12,413 nt of DNA from positions 1-12,413 of the forward strand of contig JAFDIC010000067.1 in the NCBI GenBank assembly GCA_019308525.1. The letters are read 5' to 3'. This document shows positions 1 to 7,265 of the stretch, piece after piece. This DNA is from Deltaproteobacteria bacterium (GTDB lineage: Bacteria; Desulfobacterota; DSM-4660; Desulfatiglandales; HGW-15). The notes beneath the pieces were generated by a model. The model did not search any database. It was not told the DNA's origin and saw only the letters and a list, made by a program, of their open reading frames with translations. The first letter of the stretch is position 1, and each line of letters begins with the position of its first letter. The position numbers were made by a program, and so were the translations under genes.

Positions 1-4
1 TGAG

Positions 5-47
5 TCAAGATCATAACAGCCCAGGATGTGGGCTGATATGGTCTTGA
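5..47. repeat. Near-perfect 43-bp inverted repeat (hairpin) after the operon
   Basis: Arms 5-23 and 29-47 pair at 17 of 19 positions by Watson-Crick rules, plus one G-T pair (11/41) and one mismatch (16/36), around a 5-base loop. The core is CAGCCCA/TGGGCTG. It lies 74 bases past the stop of the last gene, a natural place for a 3'-end hairpin. No T-run follows on the plus strand, and on the minus strand the window ends 4 bases beyond, so an intrinsic terminator cannot be confirmed. The G-T pair folds better in a plus-strand transcript. The rest of the 1-120 stretch shows nothing else except a 10-bp palindrome at 84-93. Confidence 0.6.
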
Positions 48-120
48 GGATGATTTCCGGTATTTTACCTATGGGCAATAATCCAATGCATTGCTTTGTG
101 GATGCCATCACAAGTCCACG

Positions 121-1476
121 CTATTGTTTTGCCCTTTGAATCCCACGGAGATTGAATCGCTTAATCATCCTGTGAAGAGTGACCCGGTTGATATCCAGTA
201 TCCTAGATGCCCGAGTAATGTTCCAGTCACATTTTTCGAGGACTTCTCTTACGTACTCACTTTGCATCTCCCGGAGTGATCTTGGTTCACATGTCGAGGG
301 CGGAGTCCCAATGAAGGAAAAATTGCTGGCATGTAGTGTCCTGCCCTTCGACAACACCACGGCCCGTTCGATCGCATTCTCCAGTTCCCTTACGTTTCCA
401 GGCCAGTCATATCCTGTCAGGACAGCCATAGCATCTGATGTCACGTGATCCACCTGTTTCGTTGTGTCATGGCTATACTTTTCAAGGAAGTGCTTGACCA
501 ACAAAGGGATGTCTTCCCTCCTTTCCCTAAGAGGTGGGACATGGATCGTGATGACATCGATGCGATAGAAAAAGTCTTCTCTAAAGGAGCCTCTTTCCAC
601 CTCCTTCGCAAGGTCTTTTCTGGTGGCTGATATGAGACGAAAGTCGACATCAATGGGGTGTCTGTCTCCGATCCGGACTACCTTTTTATCCTCTAGCACG
701 CGGAGCAGGTCCACCTGCATTTTGGGACTGATTTCTCCTATTTCGTCAAGAAACAAAGAACCGCCGGAAACAACCTCCAGAAAACCCTTACGGCTGGTCA
801 TTGCACCCGTGAAAGAGCCTTTGCGGTATCCAAAAAGTTCGCTTTCGAGCAAAGTATCCGGCAGTGAACCACAGTTTATGGCAATAAAAGGGCCCTTTGC
901 CCTGGGGCTTTTTGCATGTATGGCCTTTGCTATTAGCTCTTTCCCCGTGCCTGTTTCACCTATGATCAATACAGAAGCGTCGCTTTGGGCAATTTCTTCT
1001 ATAAGATCAAATATCTCCACCATGCTTTGCGACTGTCCAATGATATTGTCAAAACGACTTATCTCATCCAAGCGGCCCTTGAGAAATTGATATTCAGAGG
1101 TGATTTTTCTCTGGTAGACGATTTTTTCCAATACTAAAGAGAGTTGTTCCGGTTTGAAGGGTTTCAAAAGGTAATCGCTCGCACCTTTTTTCATGGCCTC
1201 CACGGCCGATTCAATAGATCCATAAGCCGTAATGATGATTACCACGGTATCCGGGTAATCTTTCTTCACCCTTTCCAGTAACTCGATGCCATTCATCTTT
1301 GGCATCTTGATATCAACAAACAGTACTTCAAAGGGGTACTTCTCCAGCTTTTCCAGGGCCTCAAAGCCCGATGATGCCGAATCAACCTTGTGACCGTATT
1401 TCTTGAACCAGTGAACCAAAGACTCACGTACGATCATCTCGTCGTCCACAATCATGATGCTCATTTTCCTGTCCAT
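121..1476 (-). CDS. NtrC-type sigma-54-dependent response regulator
   Basis: 451 aa regulator partnered with the kinase just upstream. REC domain with D11/D12, phosphoacceptor D55 in FVDIKMP, T83 and K105; linker; AAA+ domain with Walker A GETGTGKE (173-180), sigma-54 contact loop GSFTGA (220-225, a conservative change from GAFTGA) and Walker B GGSLFLDEIGE (238-248); Fis-type helix-turn-helix near the C-terminus (about 420-443, NITRASRILDINRVTLHRM). Phosphorylation should drive oligomerisation and activation of sigma-54 promoters. An in-frame ATG at 1488 would add four residues but has no ribosome site. Its REC domain is close to the one inside the HdrA-like protein. Last gene of the visible cluster; 74 bases separate it from a strong inverted repeat. 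Confidence 0.94.
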   Translation of the reverse strand: MDRKMSIMIVDDEMIVRESLVHWFKKYGHKVDSASSGFEALEKLEKYPFEVLFVDIKMPKMNGIELLERVKKDYPDTVVIIITAYGSIESAVEAMKKGASDYLLKPFKPEQLSLVLEKIVYQRKITSEYQFLKGRLDEISRFDNIIGQSQSMVEIFDLIEEIAQSDASVLIIGETGTGKELIAKAIHAKSPRAKGPFIAINCGSLPDTLLESELFGYRKGSFTGAMTSRKGFLEVVSGGSLFLDEIGEISPKMQVDLLRVLEDKKVVRIGDRHPIDVDFRLISATRKDLAKEVERGSFREDFFYRIDVITIHVPPLRERREDIPLLVKHFLEKYSHDTTKQVDHVTSDAMAVLTGYDWPGNVRELENAIERAVVLSKGRTLHASNFSFIGTPPSTCEPRSLREMQSEYVREVLEKCDWNITRASRILDINRVTLHRMIKRFNLRGIQRAKQ

Positions 1477-1482
1477 CGCTTG

Positions 1483-1486
1483 CTCC
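1483..1486 (-). promoter_or_regulatory. Ribosome binding site choosing the response-regulator start
   Basis: GGAG on the minus strand, 6 bases before the ATG at 1476. The earlier in-frame ATG at 1488 has no such site, and the GGAG lies just inside that longer reading. The later start is therefore preferred. Confidence 0.55.
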
Positions 1487-1501
1487 ATTTACAGGGGGAG
1501 C

Positions 1502-3085
1502 CTAGGATAAGGGCGTTCTGCCAACGTCCCGGTCCAAAGGGAAAGTCATTACGAAGGAACTGCCTTTGTTTACTTCGCTGGATACGGTGATCTCACCGCC
1601 GTGGAGTTTTACTATGCCGTACACTATTGACAGGCCCAACCCGGTCCCCTCACCTTCCCCCTTTGTAGTGAAAAAAGGGTCAAAAATACGGTTAAAGTGC
1701 TCAGCGGGAATACCGCATCCCGTATCACGGATCTCTATACGCGCCTTATCATTGTCCAGGCTGGATACAATTTTCAATTCCCCACCCCGGGGCATGGCCT
1801 CCATGGCATTGAAGATAAGATTGAGGAGACATTGTTGGATCTGATTAAGGTCTCCCTTTATCATCAAGGGTGCTTCAGACATGTCCGTGATCAAGTGAAT
1901 GTTCTGGATTTCCATCCTGTGTCGTGTCAGGCTGATTACAGATTTGATGGCCTCATTGACATCTAGGTCCTTGCATTCCAGTGTTCGCTCCCTGGAAAAA
2001 GAAAGAAGGCCCGAGACGATATCTCCGCATCGTTCCAGTTCCTTTGCCATTAGAGCAAGAAAGTCCTTGAATTTTGCCCTGTCGTCTTCTTTTAGTTCGC
2101 CCTCTTGCAAGGTGTTTAGCATGAGCTGCGTGAAGGTCAGCATCCCCTGAATAGGGTTGTTGATCTCGTGAACGCAACTGGCGACAAGTTTGCCAAGGGA
2201 AATCATCCTGTCTTCCTGGATGAGTTTTTGAAGATCTTCCTTTATCTCTCTGACCCTGTTATCCCAGCGAGACGATAGCTCGTCAGTGATGTCACGCCAT
2301 ACTTCGATTATCTGGAGAATATTACCGTCCTGATCTTTCACAGGATAGGTGACCATATCGCAATACCTAAAGCCGCCTTCAGATGTGGGGTGTTCATGTA
2401 TCACGTGGGCTGATTCACCCGTCCTGAGTGTCTCAATCATCGGGCATCCCAGCTCTGGATGGGATCGCTGGCAGGGAATAGGAAGTCCATGTGTGGTTTC
2501 ATAGCAATGAGTGCCAATAATATCTCCCTTAGTCTTTTTTACCGCCTTTGAGTAAGCTTCATTGGCTTCAACAATGGTGAAATCAGGATTTAGCACGACA
2601 ATGCGTTCATTAGTCTGTTGTATTAAGAAATCAGTGGCCATCTTTGCAAGGGAAGCCTGGTGTTCGGCTGATTTCATTCTTTGATAGACCTCAACAAGCC
2701 TACCTATCAATCTTCCCAGATTGTACTCCATTACAACTATGTCCCTGGGCCTTCTCTGAAATAACTCGCGCAGGACATCTTGGTTCTCTGTGAGTGCAAG
2801 AATACAGTCAAGGTCATTGATCTTGAAAAGGTTATCCGGATCGCTTGTCGTATAGATCCCCATTTCCCTTGCCAGAATAGATCCTTCAGCTTTCGGATCG
2901 CTATCATAAACTCCTGCAATTTCTAAGGCCAGGTCTGCAAAGGTCTCTCCACGAAGGAATTCCAGGAAATACTTGCAGACCTTGCCGCCCCCTATGATTG
3001 CAAGATTCAATCCCGGTTCCTTGGCCTCTTTTCCTCGATTGTCTCTATTTCGGCTATGGGAGACGCTTCTTTCCGTTGGCTTCAC
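1502..3085 (-). CDS. Soluble histidine kinase with N-terminal Rossmann-type domain and Cys-bearing PAS domain
   Basis: 527 aa sensor kinase with no membrane segment, so it should sense a cytoplasmic signal. Order: a basic N-terminal tail; a Rossmann-like domain (about 27-132) with LAIIGGGKVCKYFLEFL and the later strand AGVYDSDP, resembling NAD(P)-binding domains of dehydrogenases; a PAS domain (about 150-268) with C194, C205 and C214 in HCYETTHG..PC..GCPM; then HisKA with phospho-accepting H306 in CVHEINNP, and an ATPase domain with N box near N422-N426, DTGCGIP (454-460), FDPFFTT (468-474) and GTGLGL (480-485). All catalytic boxes are intact. The start is GTG with a strong ribosome site. The response regulator gene follows 25 bases after the stop. 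The pair is a textbook two-component arrangement, and the REC domain in HdrA is a second possible target. The ligand of the Rossmann domain is unproven. Confidence 0.92.
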   Translation of the reverse strand: MKPTERSVSHSRNRDNRGKEAKEPGLNLAIIGGGKVCKYFLEFLRGETFADLALEIAGVYDSDPKAEGSILAREMGIYTTSDPDNLFKINDLDCILALTENQDVLRELFQRRPRDIVVMEYNLGRLIGRLVEVYQRMKSAEHQASLAKMATDFLIQQTNERIVVLNPDFTIVEANEAYSKAVKKTKGDIIGTHCYETTHGLPIPCQRSHPELGCPMIETLRTGESAHVIHEHPTSEGGFRYCDMVTYPVKDQDGNILQIIEVWRDITDELSSRWDNRVREIKEDLQKLIQEDRMISLGKLVASCVHEINNPIQGMLTFTQLMLNTLQEGELKEDDRAKFKDFLALMAKELERCGDIVSGLLSFSRERTLECKDLDVNEAIKSVISLTRHRMEIQNIHLITDMSEAPLMIKGDLNQIQQCLLNLIFNAMEAMPRGGELKIVSSLDNDKARIEIRDTGCGIPAEHFNRIFDPFFTTKGEGEGTGLGLSIVYGIVKLHGGEITVSSEVNKGSSFVMTFPLDRDVGRTPLS

Positions 3086-3090
3086 AGAGC

Positions 3091-3097
3091 CCTCCTT
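3091..3097 (-). promoter_or_regulatory. Ribosome binding site fixing the GTG start of the histidine kinase
   Basis: AAGGAGG on the minus strand, 5 bases before a GTG codon at 3085. It is one of the strongest ribosome sites in the window and decides in favour of the non-ATG start. Confidence 0.75.
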
Positions 3098-3136
3098 TCA
3101 CGGTGTGTGTTTCACAAACCCCGCAGAGATTCGTGA

Positions 3137-4168
3137 TCAGGCAGCAAAAGAATCTATGAAGCGCTTGTAACACCTCTGACAAATACCTGGCACTCGGCCC
3201 TTGCGAAAGGAATCGCGAAAATTCCTGTATTCCTTTCTACTCCAGATGGTATTCAGGGAATCTTTTGCGATATTGCCAAAGATAAGCCTCTGGAGGCTTA
3301 CTACCTGGCCTTGAAAGTAATAGAAATTTTCTCCACTAACTGGAACCTGTGTCATGACACAGGGGGAGACGTCCCCATTTGCCCCAACGACCAAGGCCCT
3401 TAGAATGTTCTCGCTGCAACCCCCCCCTTCCTCCAGGGGAGAGACTAGATGGAAATGCACATCCATCCCCATTTTCTGGGATTCCTCTTTTACCGCCGTC
3501 AAACGTGCCTCGAGTTCTTCATATTCCTGTTCCCCGCAAGCAAGAATCGATTCTTGCACCATTTCCGGAGTGGTCACAAGCGACAGGGAGCTTATCACGG
3601 TCTGGGTCGCGCCTGTGCCGGCCAGAAAGGCAGGGAGTTTTTCAAGATCTCCGAGCCGGGAGCGTAAGAGCATGTATGCGATATGGATTCTGGGGGTCTC
3701 CGTACCAGACCTATCCTTGACCTTGTTGAGACGTTCCATGGAGTCAAGGACCTCTTTGATGCGAGTTCCTTTCCTTATCGAATCGTTATTTTCGTCTACA
3801 CCTGCAAGGGAAAACCCGATGATGTCCAGGCCCCCATCCACCAGCTTTTCGATGGAATCCTGATCCAGCAAGGTGCCGTTGGTGGTTGTTCCTGTAATGC
3901 AGCCCGAGTCCTTCGCGATTTTGAGCATCTCAAAAAACTCTGGGTGCATGAGAGGCTCTCCCCACCCCTGGAGGTAGACAAGTCCGGTCTTCTCGAAGGC
4001 CGGCACCAGCAAACGAAATATTTTCAAGGGCAAGAACCGTGCTTGCCAGTTCCTTTTGTATATACTTTGAGGGCAGTAGATGCAGTTCGCGTTGCAATAG
4101 GAGGAGATTTCTACTTGAATCCAGTCTAATGAGGGATAACCCTTCTTGAAAAAAGCCGCCAGGTCCAT
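3137..4168 (-). CDS. Radical SAM protein with SPASM-like C-terminal cysteines
   Basis: 343 aa radical SAM enzyme, which would cleave S-adenosylmethionine with a [4Fe-4S] cluster to start radical chemistry on an unknown substrate. Seen: cluster motif C25-x3-C29-x2-C32 (in SSYCNANCIYCPQ); a GGE-type motif as QGWGEP (67-72); the TTNGT strand (95-99); and a C-terminal region with C251, C270, C330 and C333 around GNIAKDSLNTIW (298-309), as in SPASM domains. Only four tail cysteines are seen where full SPASM proteins have about seven, so it probably holds one auxiliary cluster at most. No precursor-peptide gene fits in the short gaps beside it, which argues against a peptide-modifying role. Pairing with the DUF364 protein suggests cofactor assembly or protein maturation for the Hdr complex, as an inference. 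No good ribosome site before the ATG. Substrate not recognisable. Confidence 0.88.
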   Translation of the reverse strand: MDLAAFFKKGYPSLDWIQVEISSYCNANCIYCPQSIYKRNWQARFLPLKIFRLLVPAFEKTGLVYLQGWGEPLMHPEFFEMLKIAKDSGCITGTTTNGTLLDQDSIEKLVDGGLDIIGFSLAGVDENNDSIRKGTRIKEVLDSMERLNKVKDRSGTETPRIHIAYMLLRSRLGDLEKLPAFLAGTGATQTVISSLSLVTTPEMVQESILACGEQEYEELEARLTAVKEESQKMGMDVHFHLVSPLEEGGGCSENILRALVVGANGDVSPCVMTQVPVSGENFYYFQGQVVSLQRLIFGNIAKDSLNTIWSRKEYRNFRDSFRKGRVPGICQRCYKRFIDSFAA

Positions 4169-4203
4169 AAAAACAGATGTTTAGGAAACAGCGTGTTAAG
4201 TGA

Positions 4204-4938
4204 TTAGGTGCTTTTGGCGCAAAAGCGGTCCCAGTCCATTAGATAGGCCGCCCCTGCGATGGTTGTTCCATAAAAAAGCAGAGGCTTGATGTGCAGGAAG
4301 TCCTGGATCGTACCATTTACTAACGTCGTTCCGGTGACGAGCAAGAGGTCCGCCCAAGCTACTGCGTCGGCTGTGGAATCCGGACCCTCGACCAGGACAC
4401 CAAACTTCACGGTTCCTATGTTGTCCGGGTCCAAATCCAGGACGCGGTATTCAAAGGTTTTTGCCAGGAGCTCCACAAACCTGGGTTGAAAGCCCACCTG
4501 GGTAATCTTTATCGGCCCATGACGTTCCTTCAGAAACAGGGCCAGATCCTTGGCGCATAGGGAGGGTCCCTGATCCTTGCAATGGATTGTACCCTGGACT
4601 TTCTTGAGGTGACTTAGTACGGCGTTGATCGAAGCCACGAATATGGCTCGCCTGAAGTTATTGGGCAGTGGCATCTCAATTATGTCTCTTAGCTTACCGG
4701 AATAGTCACCATAGCGGTCTGTGAAGGCCTGACCCTTGCCACCCTTGAATTCGGCCTGCATCAGCCTTTCCTTTCCCTTTTGAATGGGAAAATCATCTTC
4801 TTCGGGATTACCAATGGCCTCCCTGATGCCAAGGGCCCTGGCCTTGATCTCAACGCTTTCATGTAAGAGATCCCTGTCCTTGCACAGGTCATAGAAGCGA
4901 CCTCGAAGCTCGCCGTAGATGTCATCAACAGGGATCAT
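4204..4938 (-). CDS. DUF4213/DUF364-family protein (putative heavy-metal chelation type)
   Basis: 244 aa. It resembles proteins with an N-terminal DUF4213 domain and a C-terminal Rossmann-like DUF364 domain, labelled 'putative heavy-metal chelation' without firm biochemical proof. Seen: DFPIQKGKERLMQAEF (49-64), GKGQAFTD (67-74) and VASINAVL (101-108) in the first part; VTGTTLVNGTI (201-211) and FYGTTIAGAAYL (222-233) in the second, which are the features I associate with the family. Cysteines C120, C128 and C240 could bind metal, but this is speculation. No signal peptide or membrane segment. ATG overlaps the stop of the activator gene by 4 bases, and the radical SAM gene follows 35 bases later. 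That placement suggests a joint role in making or handling a metal cofactor. Recognised by motif memory only, so the family call is moderately sure. Confidence 0.75.
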   Translation of the reverse strand: MIPVDDIYGELRGRFYDLCKDRDLLHESVEIKARALGIREAIGNPEEDDFPIQKGKERLMQAEFKGGKGQAFTDRYGDYSGKLRDIIEMPLPNNFRRAIFVASINAVLSHLKKVQGTIHCKDQGPSLCAKDLALFLKERHGPIKITQVGFQPRFVELLAKTFEYRVLDLDPDNIGTVKFGVLVEGPDSTADAVAWADLLLVTGTTLVNGTIQDFLHIKPLLFYGTTIAGAAYLMDWDRFCAKST

Positions 4939-6317
4939 AGCCTTTCTTGCCCCCCTCGTCCCGGGATCCTGATATCCAATCGTTTGGTCTTACGCCAGAG
5001 GGTGGTAGGGTGTATGCCAAGTTGGGCAGCCGCGGCCTTTCTGTTCCAGTTGTTTATTCTGAGGACCTGGGTTATCAACTCCCTTTGCATAGCGTCCCAT
5101 GACAATACCCCGCTTTTGCCCCCCTCCCTCCCTTTCACAGCATCTCTTGATGCCGGAAACAGGTAATCGGGAAGGTGTTCGATTCCGACATAATGATTCC
5201 TGCACACAACCGAAGCATATTCCAAGATGTTTTCAAGTTCGCGCACATTGCCGGGAAAGTCATGGGACATGAGGACCTGTAGTGCTTCGAGGGAGAGGCC
5301 ATGGATTTCCCTATTATTGAGCCGGTTGAATTTCTTGATAAAGTGCTCTGCCAGAAGAGGAATGTCTTCCTTTCTTTTTCTCAAGGGAGGCAGAAGGAGT
5401 TTAACGACGTTTATGCGGTAGTAGAGGTCCTTTCGGAAGACCCCCTTTTTCACCAGCTCATCCAGGTTTTTGTTGGTGGCCGCCACGATCCTGACATCCG
5501 CCGTCTCAGGCCTCGTACTGCCGAGAGGTTCATAGACCCTGTCCTGGAGCACCCTGAGGAGCCTGACCTGTAGTGCCGGGGAAACATCTCCGATTTCGTC
5601 AAGAAAGAGGGTCCCTCCCTCGGCCAGGGCCAATCTCCCTGGCTTGTCCTTCCTGGCATCAGTGAAGGCCCCCGCCTTATAACCGAAAAGCTCGGATTCA
5701 AGGAGGGTATCCGGAAGGGATCCACAATTGACGGTAACGAGGGGTCCGTTTTTCCTGGGGCTCAAGGAGTGGATCGCCTTTGCAAAGAGTTCTTTTCCGG
5801 TTCCGCTTTCTCCCTCAAGCAGGACGGTGGTATTGCTCTCCGAGACCTGCTCCAGGATATTGAAAAGGCGTTGCATCTCTTTGTTCTTGCTGATTATGTC
5901 GAAAAAGCTATGCCTGCCCGACAACTCTTTTCGCAGCTCTTCGACAAGACTGAGATCCCTGAAGGTCTCCACCCCGCCGATAACCCTGCCGTCAGGGTCT
6001 TTTAGCAGGGCGGTGGACACACTGATCGGGACACGATCTCCTTCCAGGTTAACGATGAAGATGGACTGATTTACAATCTGCTGCCCTGTCTTCATGGTTT
6101 CCTTGAGCGCACATCGATGTTCACAGATGCTCGCCCTGAACACTTCCCAGCAGTGGCGGCCGAGCGCCTGCTCTTTCCTGATTCCCGTGATCTTTTCGGC
6201 AGCCCGGTTAAAGGTGGTTATCTTGAGATCGGAGTCCACGGTAAAGACCCCGTCAACTATGCTGTCGAGGATGATCTGGGTTTGATCCTGGTTTGTTTTC
6301 CTGCCGATATCTTTCAT
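4935..6317 (-). CDS. PAS-domain sigma-54-dependent transcriptional activator (bEBP)
   Basis: 460 aa enhancer-binding protein that would use ATP hydrolysis to open promoters held by sigma-54 RNA polymerase. Domains from the chosen ATG: PAS sensor (about 10-130) with cysteines C56, C65 and C69 in an HCWE...C...C motif; AAA+ domain with Walker A GESGTGKE (169-176), the sigma-54 contact loop as GAFTDA (216-221, usual form GAFTGA), and Walker B GGTLFLDEIGD (234-244); C-terminal Fis-type helix-turn-helix (about 425-449). There is no REC domain, so it is probably controlled by its own PAS domain. The start is uncertain. The ATG at 6317 lacks a clear ribosome site; a TTG at 6365, 9 bases after hdrB, would add 16 residues with an AGGG upstream. 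It overlaps the next gene by 4 bases (ATGA). Likely target: this operon or a related metabolic one. Confidence 0.93.
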   Translation of the reverse strand: MKDIGRKTNQDQTQIILDSIVDGVFTVDSDLKITTFNRAAEKITGIRKEQALGRHCWEVFRASICEHRCALKETMKTGQQIVNQSIFIVNLEGDRVPISVSTALLKDPDGRVIGGVETFRDLSLVEELRKELSGRHSFFDIISKNKEMQRLFNILEQVSESNTTVLLEGESGTGKELFAKAIHSLSPRKNGPLVTVNCGSLPDTLLESELFGYKAGAFTDARKDKPGRLALAEGGTLFLDEIGDVSPALQVRLLRVLQDRVYEPLGSTRPETADVRIVAATNKNLDELVKKGVFRKDLYYRINVVKLLLPPLRKRKEDIPLLAEHFIKKFNRLNNREIHGLSLEALQVLMSHDFPGNVRELENILEYASVVCRNHYVGIEHLPDYLFPASRDAVKGREGGKSGVLSWDAMQRELITQVLRINNWNRKAAAAQLGIHPTTLWRKTKRLDIRIPGRGGQERL

Positions 6318-6374
6318 ATTATGAAAATTAGTACCGAAATATCCTTTTTCAAGCCTCTTGCTCAAGAAGATGCC

Positions 6375-7265
6375 CTAGAGATGACTTCTTTGGGTCAAGT
6401 GGAGTAACTTGTCTCGGAAACCCCTTGTCAGGGCGAGGTTGTGCTCGAGCATCAACTGTTTCCCTGAAAGGCCGAAGGCGAGGCCCATGAGCTGGGGAAG
6501 GTAGAGTATGGATATACGCAGATCTTTTCCCCGCAGCTTGCTGATCTTGTCCTGGTAAGTCTCCAGGTTCATCTGGCACATGGGACAAACCGTCACTATA
6601 CAGTCCGCTCCCTGGGCAGCTTCAAGGATTGCGCCGGTGAGTTCGAGGGCGACCTTGGTTTTCGTGGTCATCAAGGCCGCACCGCAGCACCTTGCGCCCA
6701 TGCCCCATGAATGGACATCGCACCCCAGGGACAGGATGATGGGCTCCATGGACTTGGGGTCTTCGGGGTCATCGAAGATATGGTACGGCCTGAGACACTG
6801 GCACCCATAATAGGGAGCGACGCGGAGACCACTGAGGCGGTGTTTTACCAGTGCCGCTATTTCGGACTGGGGGAAATCTCTCGCTAGTACGTCCAGTAGG
6901 TGTCTGGTCCTACCTGTGCCGTTGTAATCTAGGTTTTCCTCCTCCAGGGCCCCATTGATTTGTGCCAGGAGTTCCCTGTCTTCTTTGACCTTCTCTTCCA
7001 CTCTCTTGAGGTTCAGGTAGCATGCGCTACAGGGAATGAGGAGATCATCCTGGATGTTCATCTTCTCACCCATGGCCAGGTTTCTCGCCCCCAGGACCAT
7101 GGAGAGGAGGAAACTTCTTGGTTCAGCCGCACTTGCACCACAGCAGGTCCAGTCTTCCAGCTCCAAGAGGTCAGCTCCCAGGACCTCCATAACAGCCCTG
7201 GTGGAATGGTTGTACTCCAGGGCGGTTCCCTCGAGTGAACAACCGGGATAATAGAGATACCTCAT
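6375..7265 (-). CDS. hdrB: HdrB-like subunit with two CCG domains
   Basis: 296 aa, the normal length for HdrB. HdrB carries two cysteine-rich CCG domains, which in methanogens bind non-cubane [4Fe-4S] clusters that cleave a heterodisulfide. Seen: first domain C9-x31-C41-C42-x36-C79-x2-C82; second domain C155 (or C157) followed by C193-C194, then C227-x2-C230. Both ligand sets look complete, so the catalytic type of cluster is likely retained. In bacteria lacking coenzymes M and B the true substrate is unknown; other disulfides or a thiol-based carrier are possibilities. Start ATG overlaps the hdrC stop by 4 bases and has a strong GGAGG site. It stops 57 bases before the chosen start of the next gene. 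Confidence 0.93.
   Translation of the reverse strand: MRYLYYPGCSLEGTALEYNHSTRAVMEVLGADLLELEDWTCCGASAAEPRSFLLSMVLGARNLAMGEKMNIQDDLLIPCSACYLNLKRVEEKVKEDRELLAQINGALEEENLDYNGTGRTRHLLDVLARDFPQSEIAALVKHRLSGLRVAPYYGCQCLRPYHIFDDPEDPKSMEPIILSLGCDVHSWGMGARCCGAALMTTKTKVALELTGAILEAAQGADCIVTVCPMCQMNLETYQDKISKLRGKDLRISILYLPQLMGLAFGLSGKQLMLEHNLALTRGFRDKLLHLTQRSHL

Noticed and set aside
3137..4168. Radical SAM/SPASM protein as a peptide-modifying (RiPP) enzyme
   Set aside because: No short precursor gene fits in the 35- and 51-base gaps beside it, no transporter or protease is nearby, and an N-terminal peptide-binding domain is not apparent.
6318..6365. TTG start giving the PAS activator 16 more residues
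   Set aside because: The TTG has only a weak AGGG upstream and the added residues look non-family. The ATG at 6317 is preferred, though it lacks a ribosome site, so this remains open.
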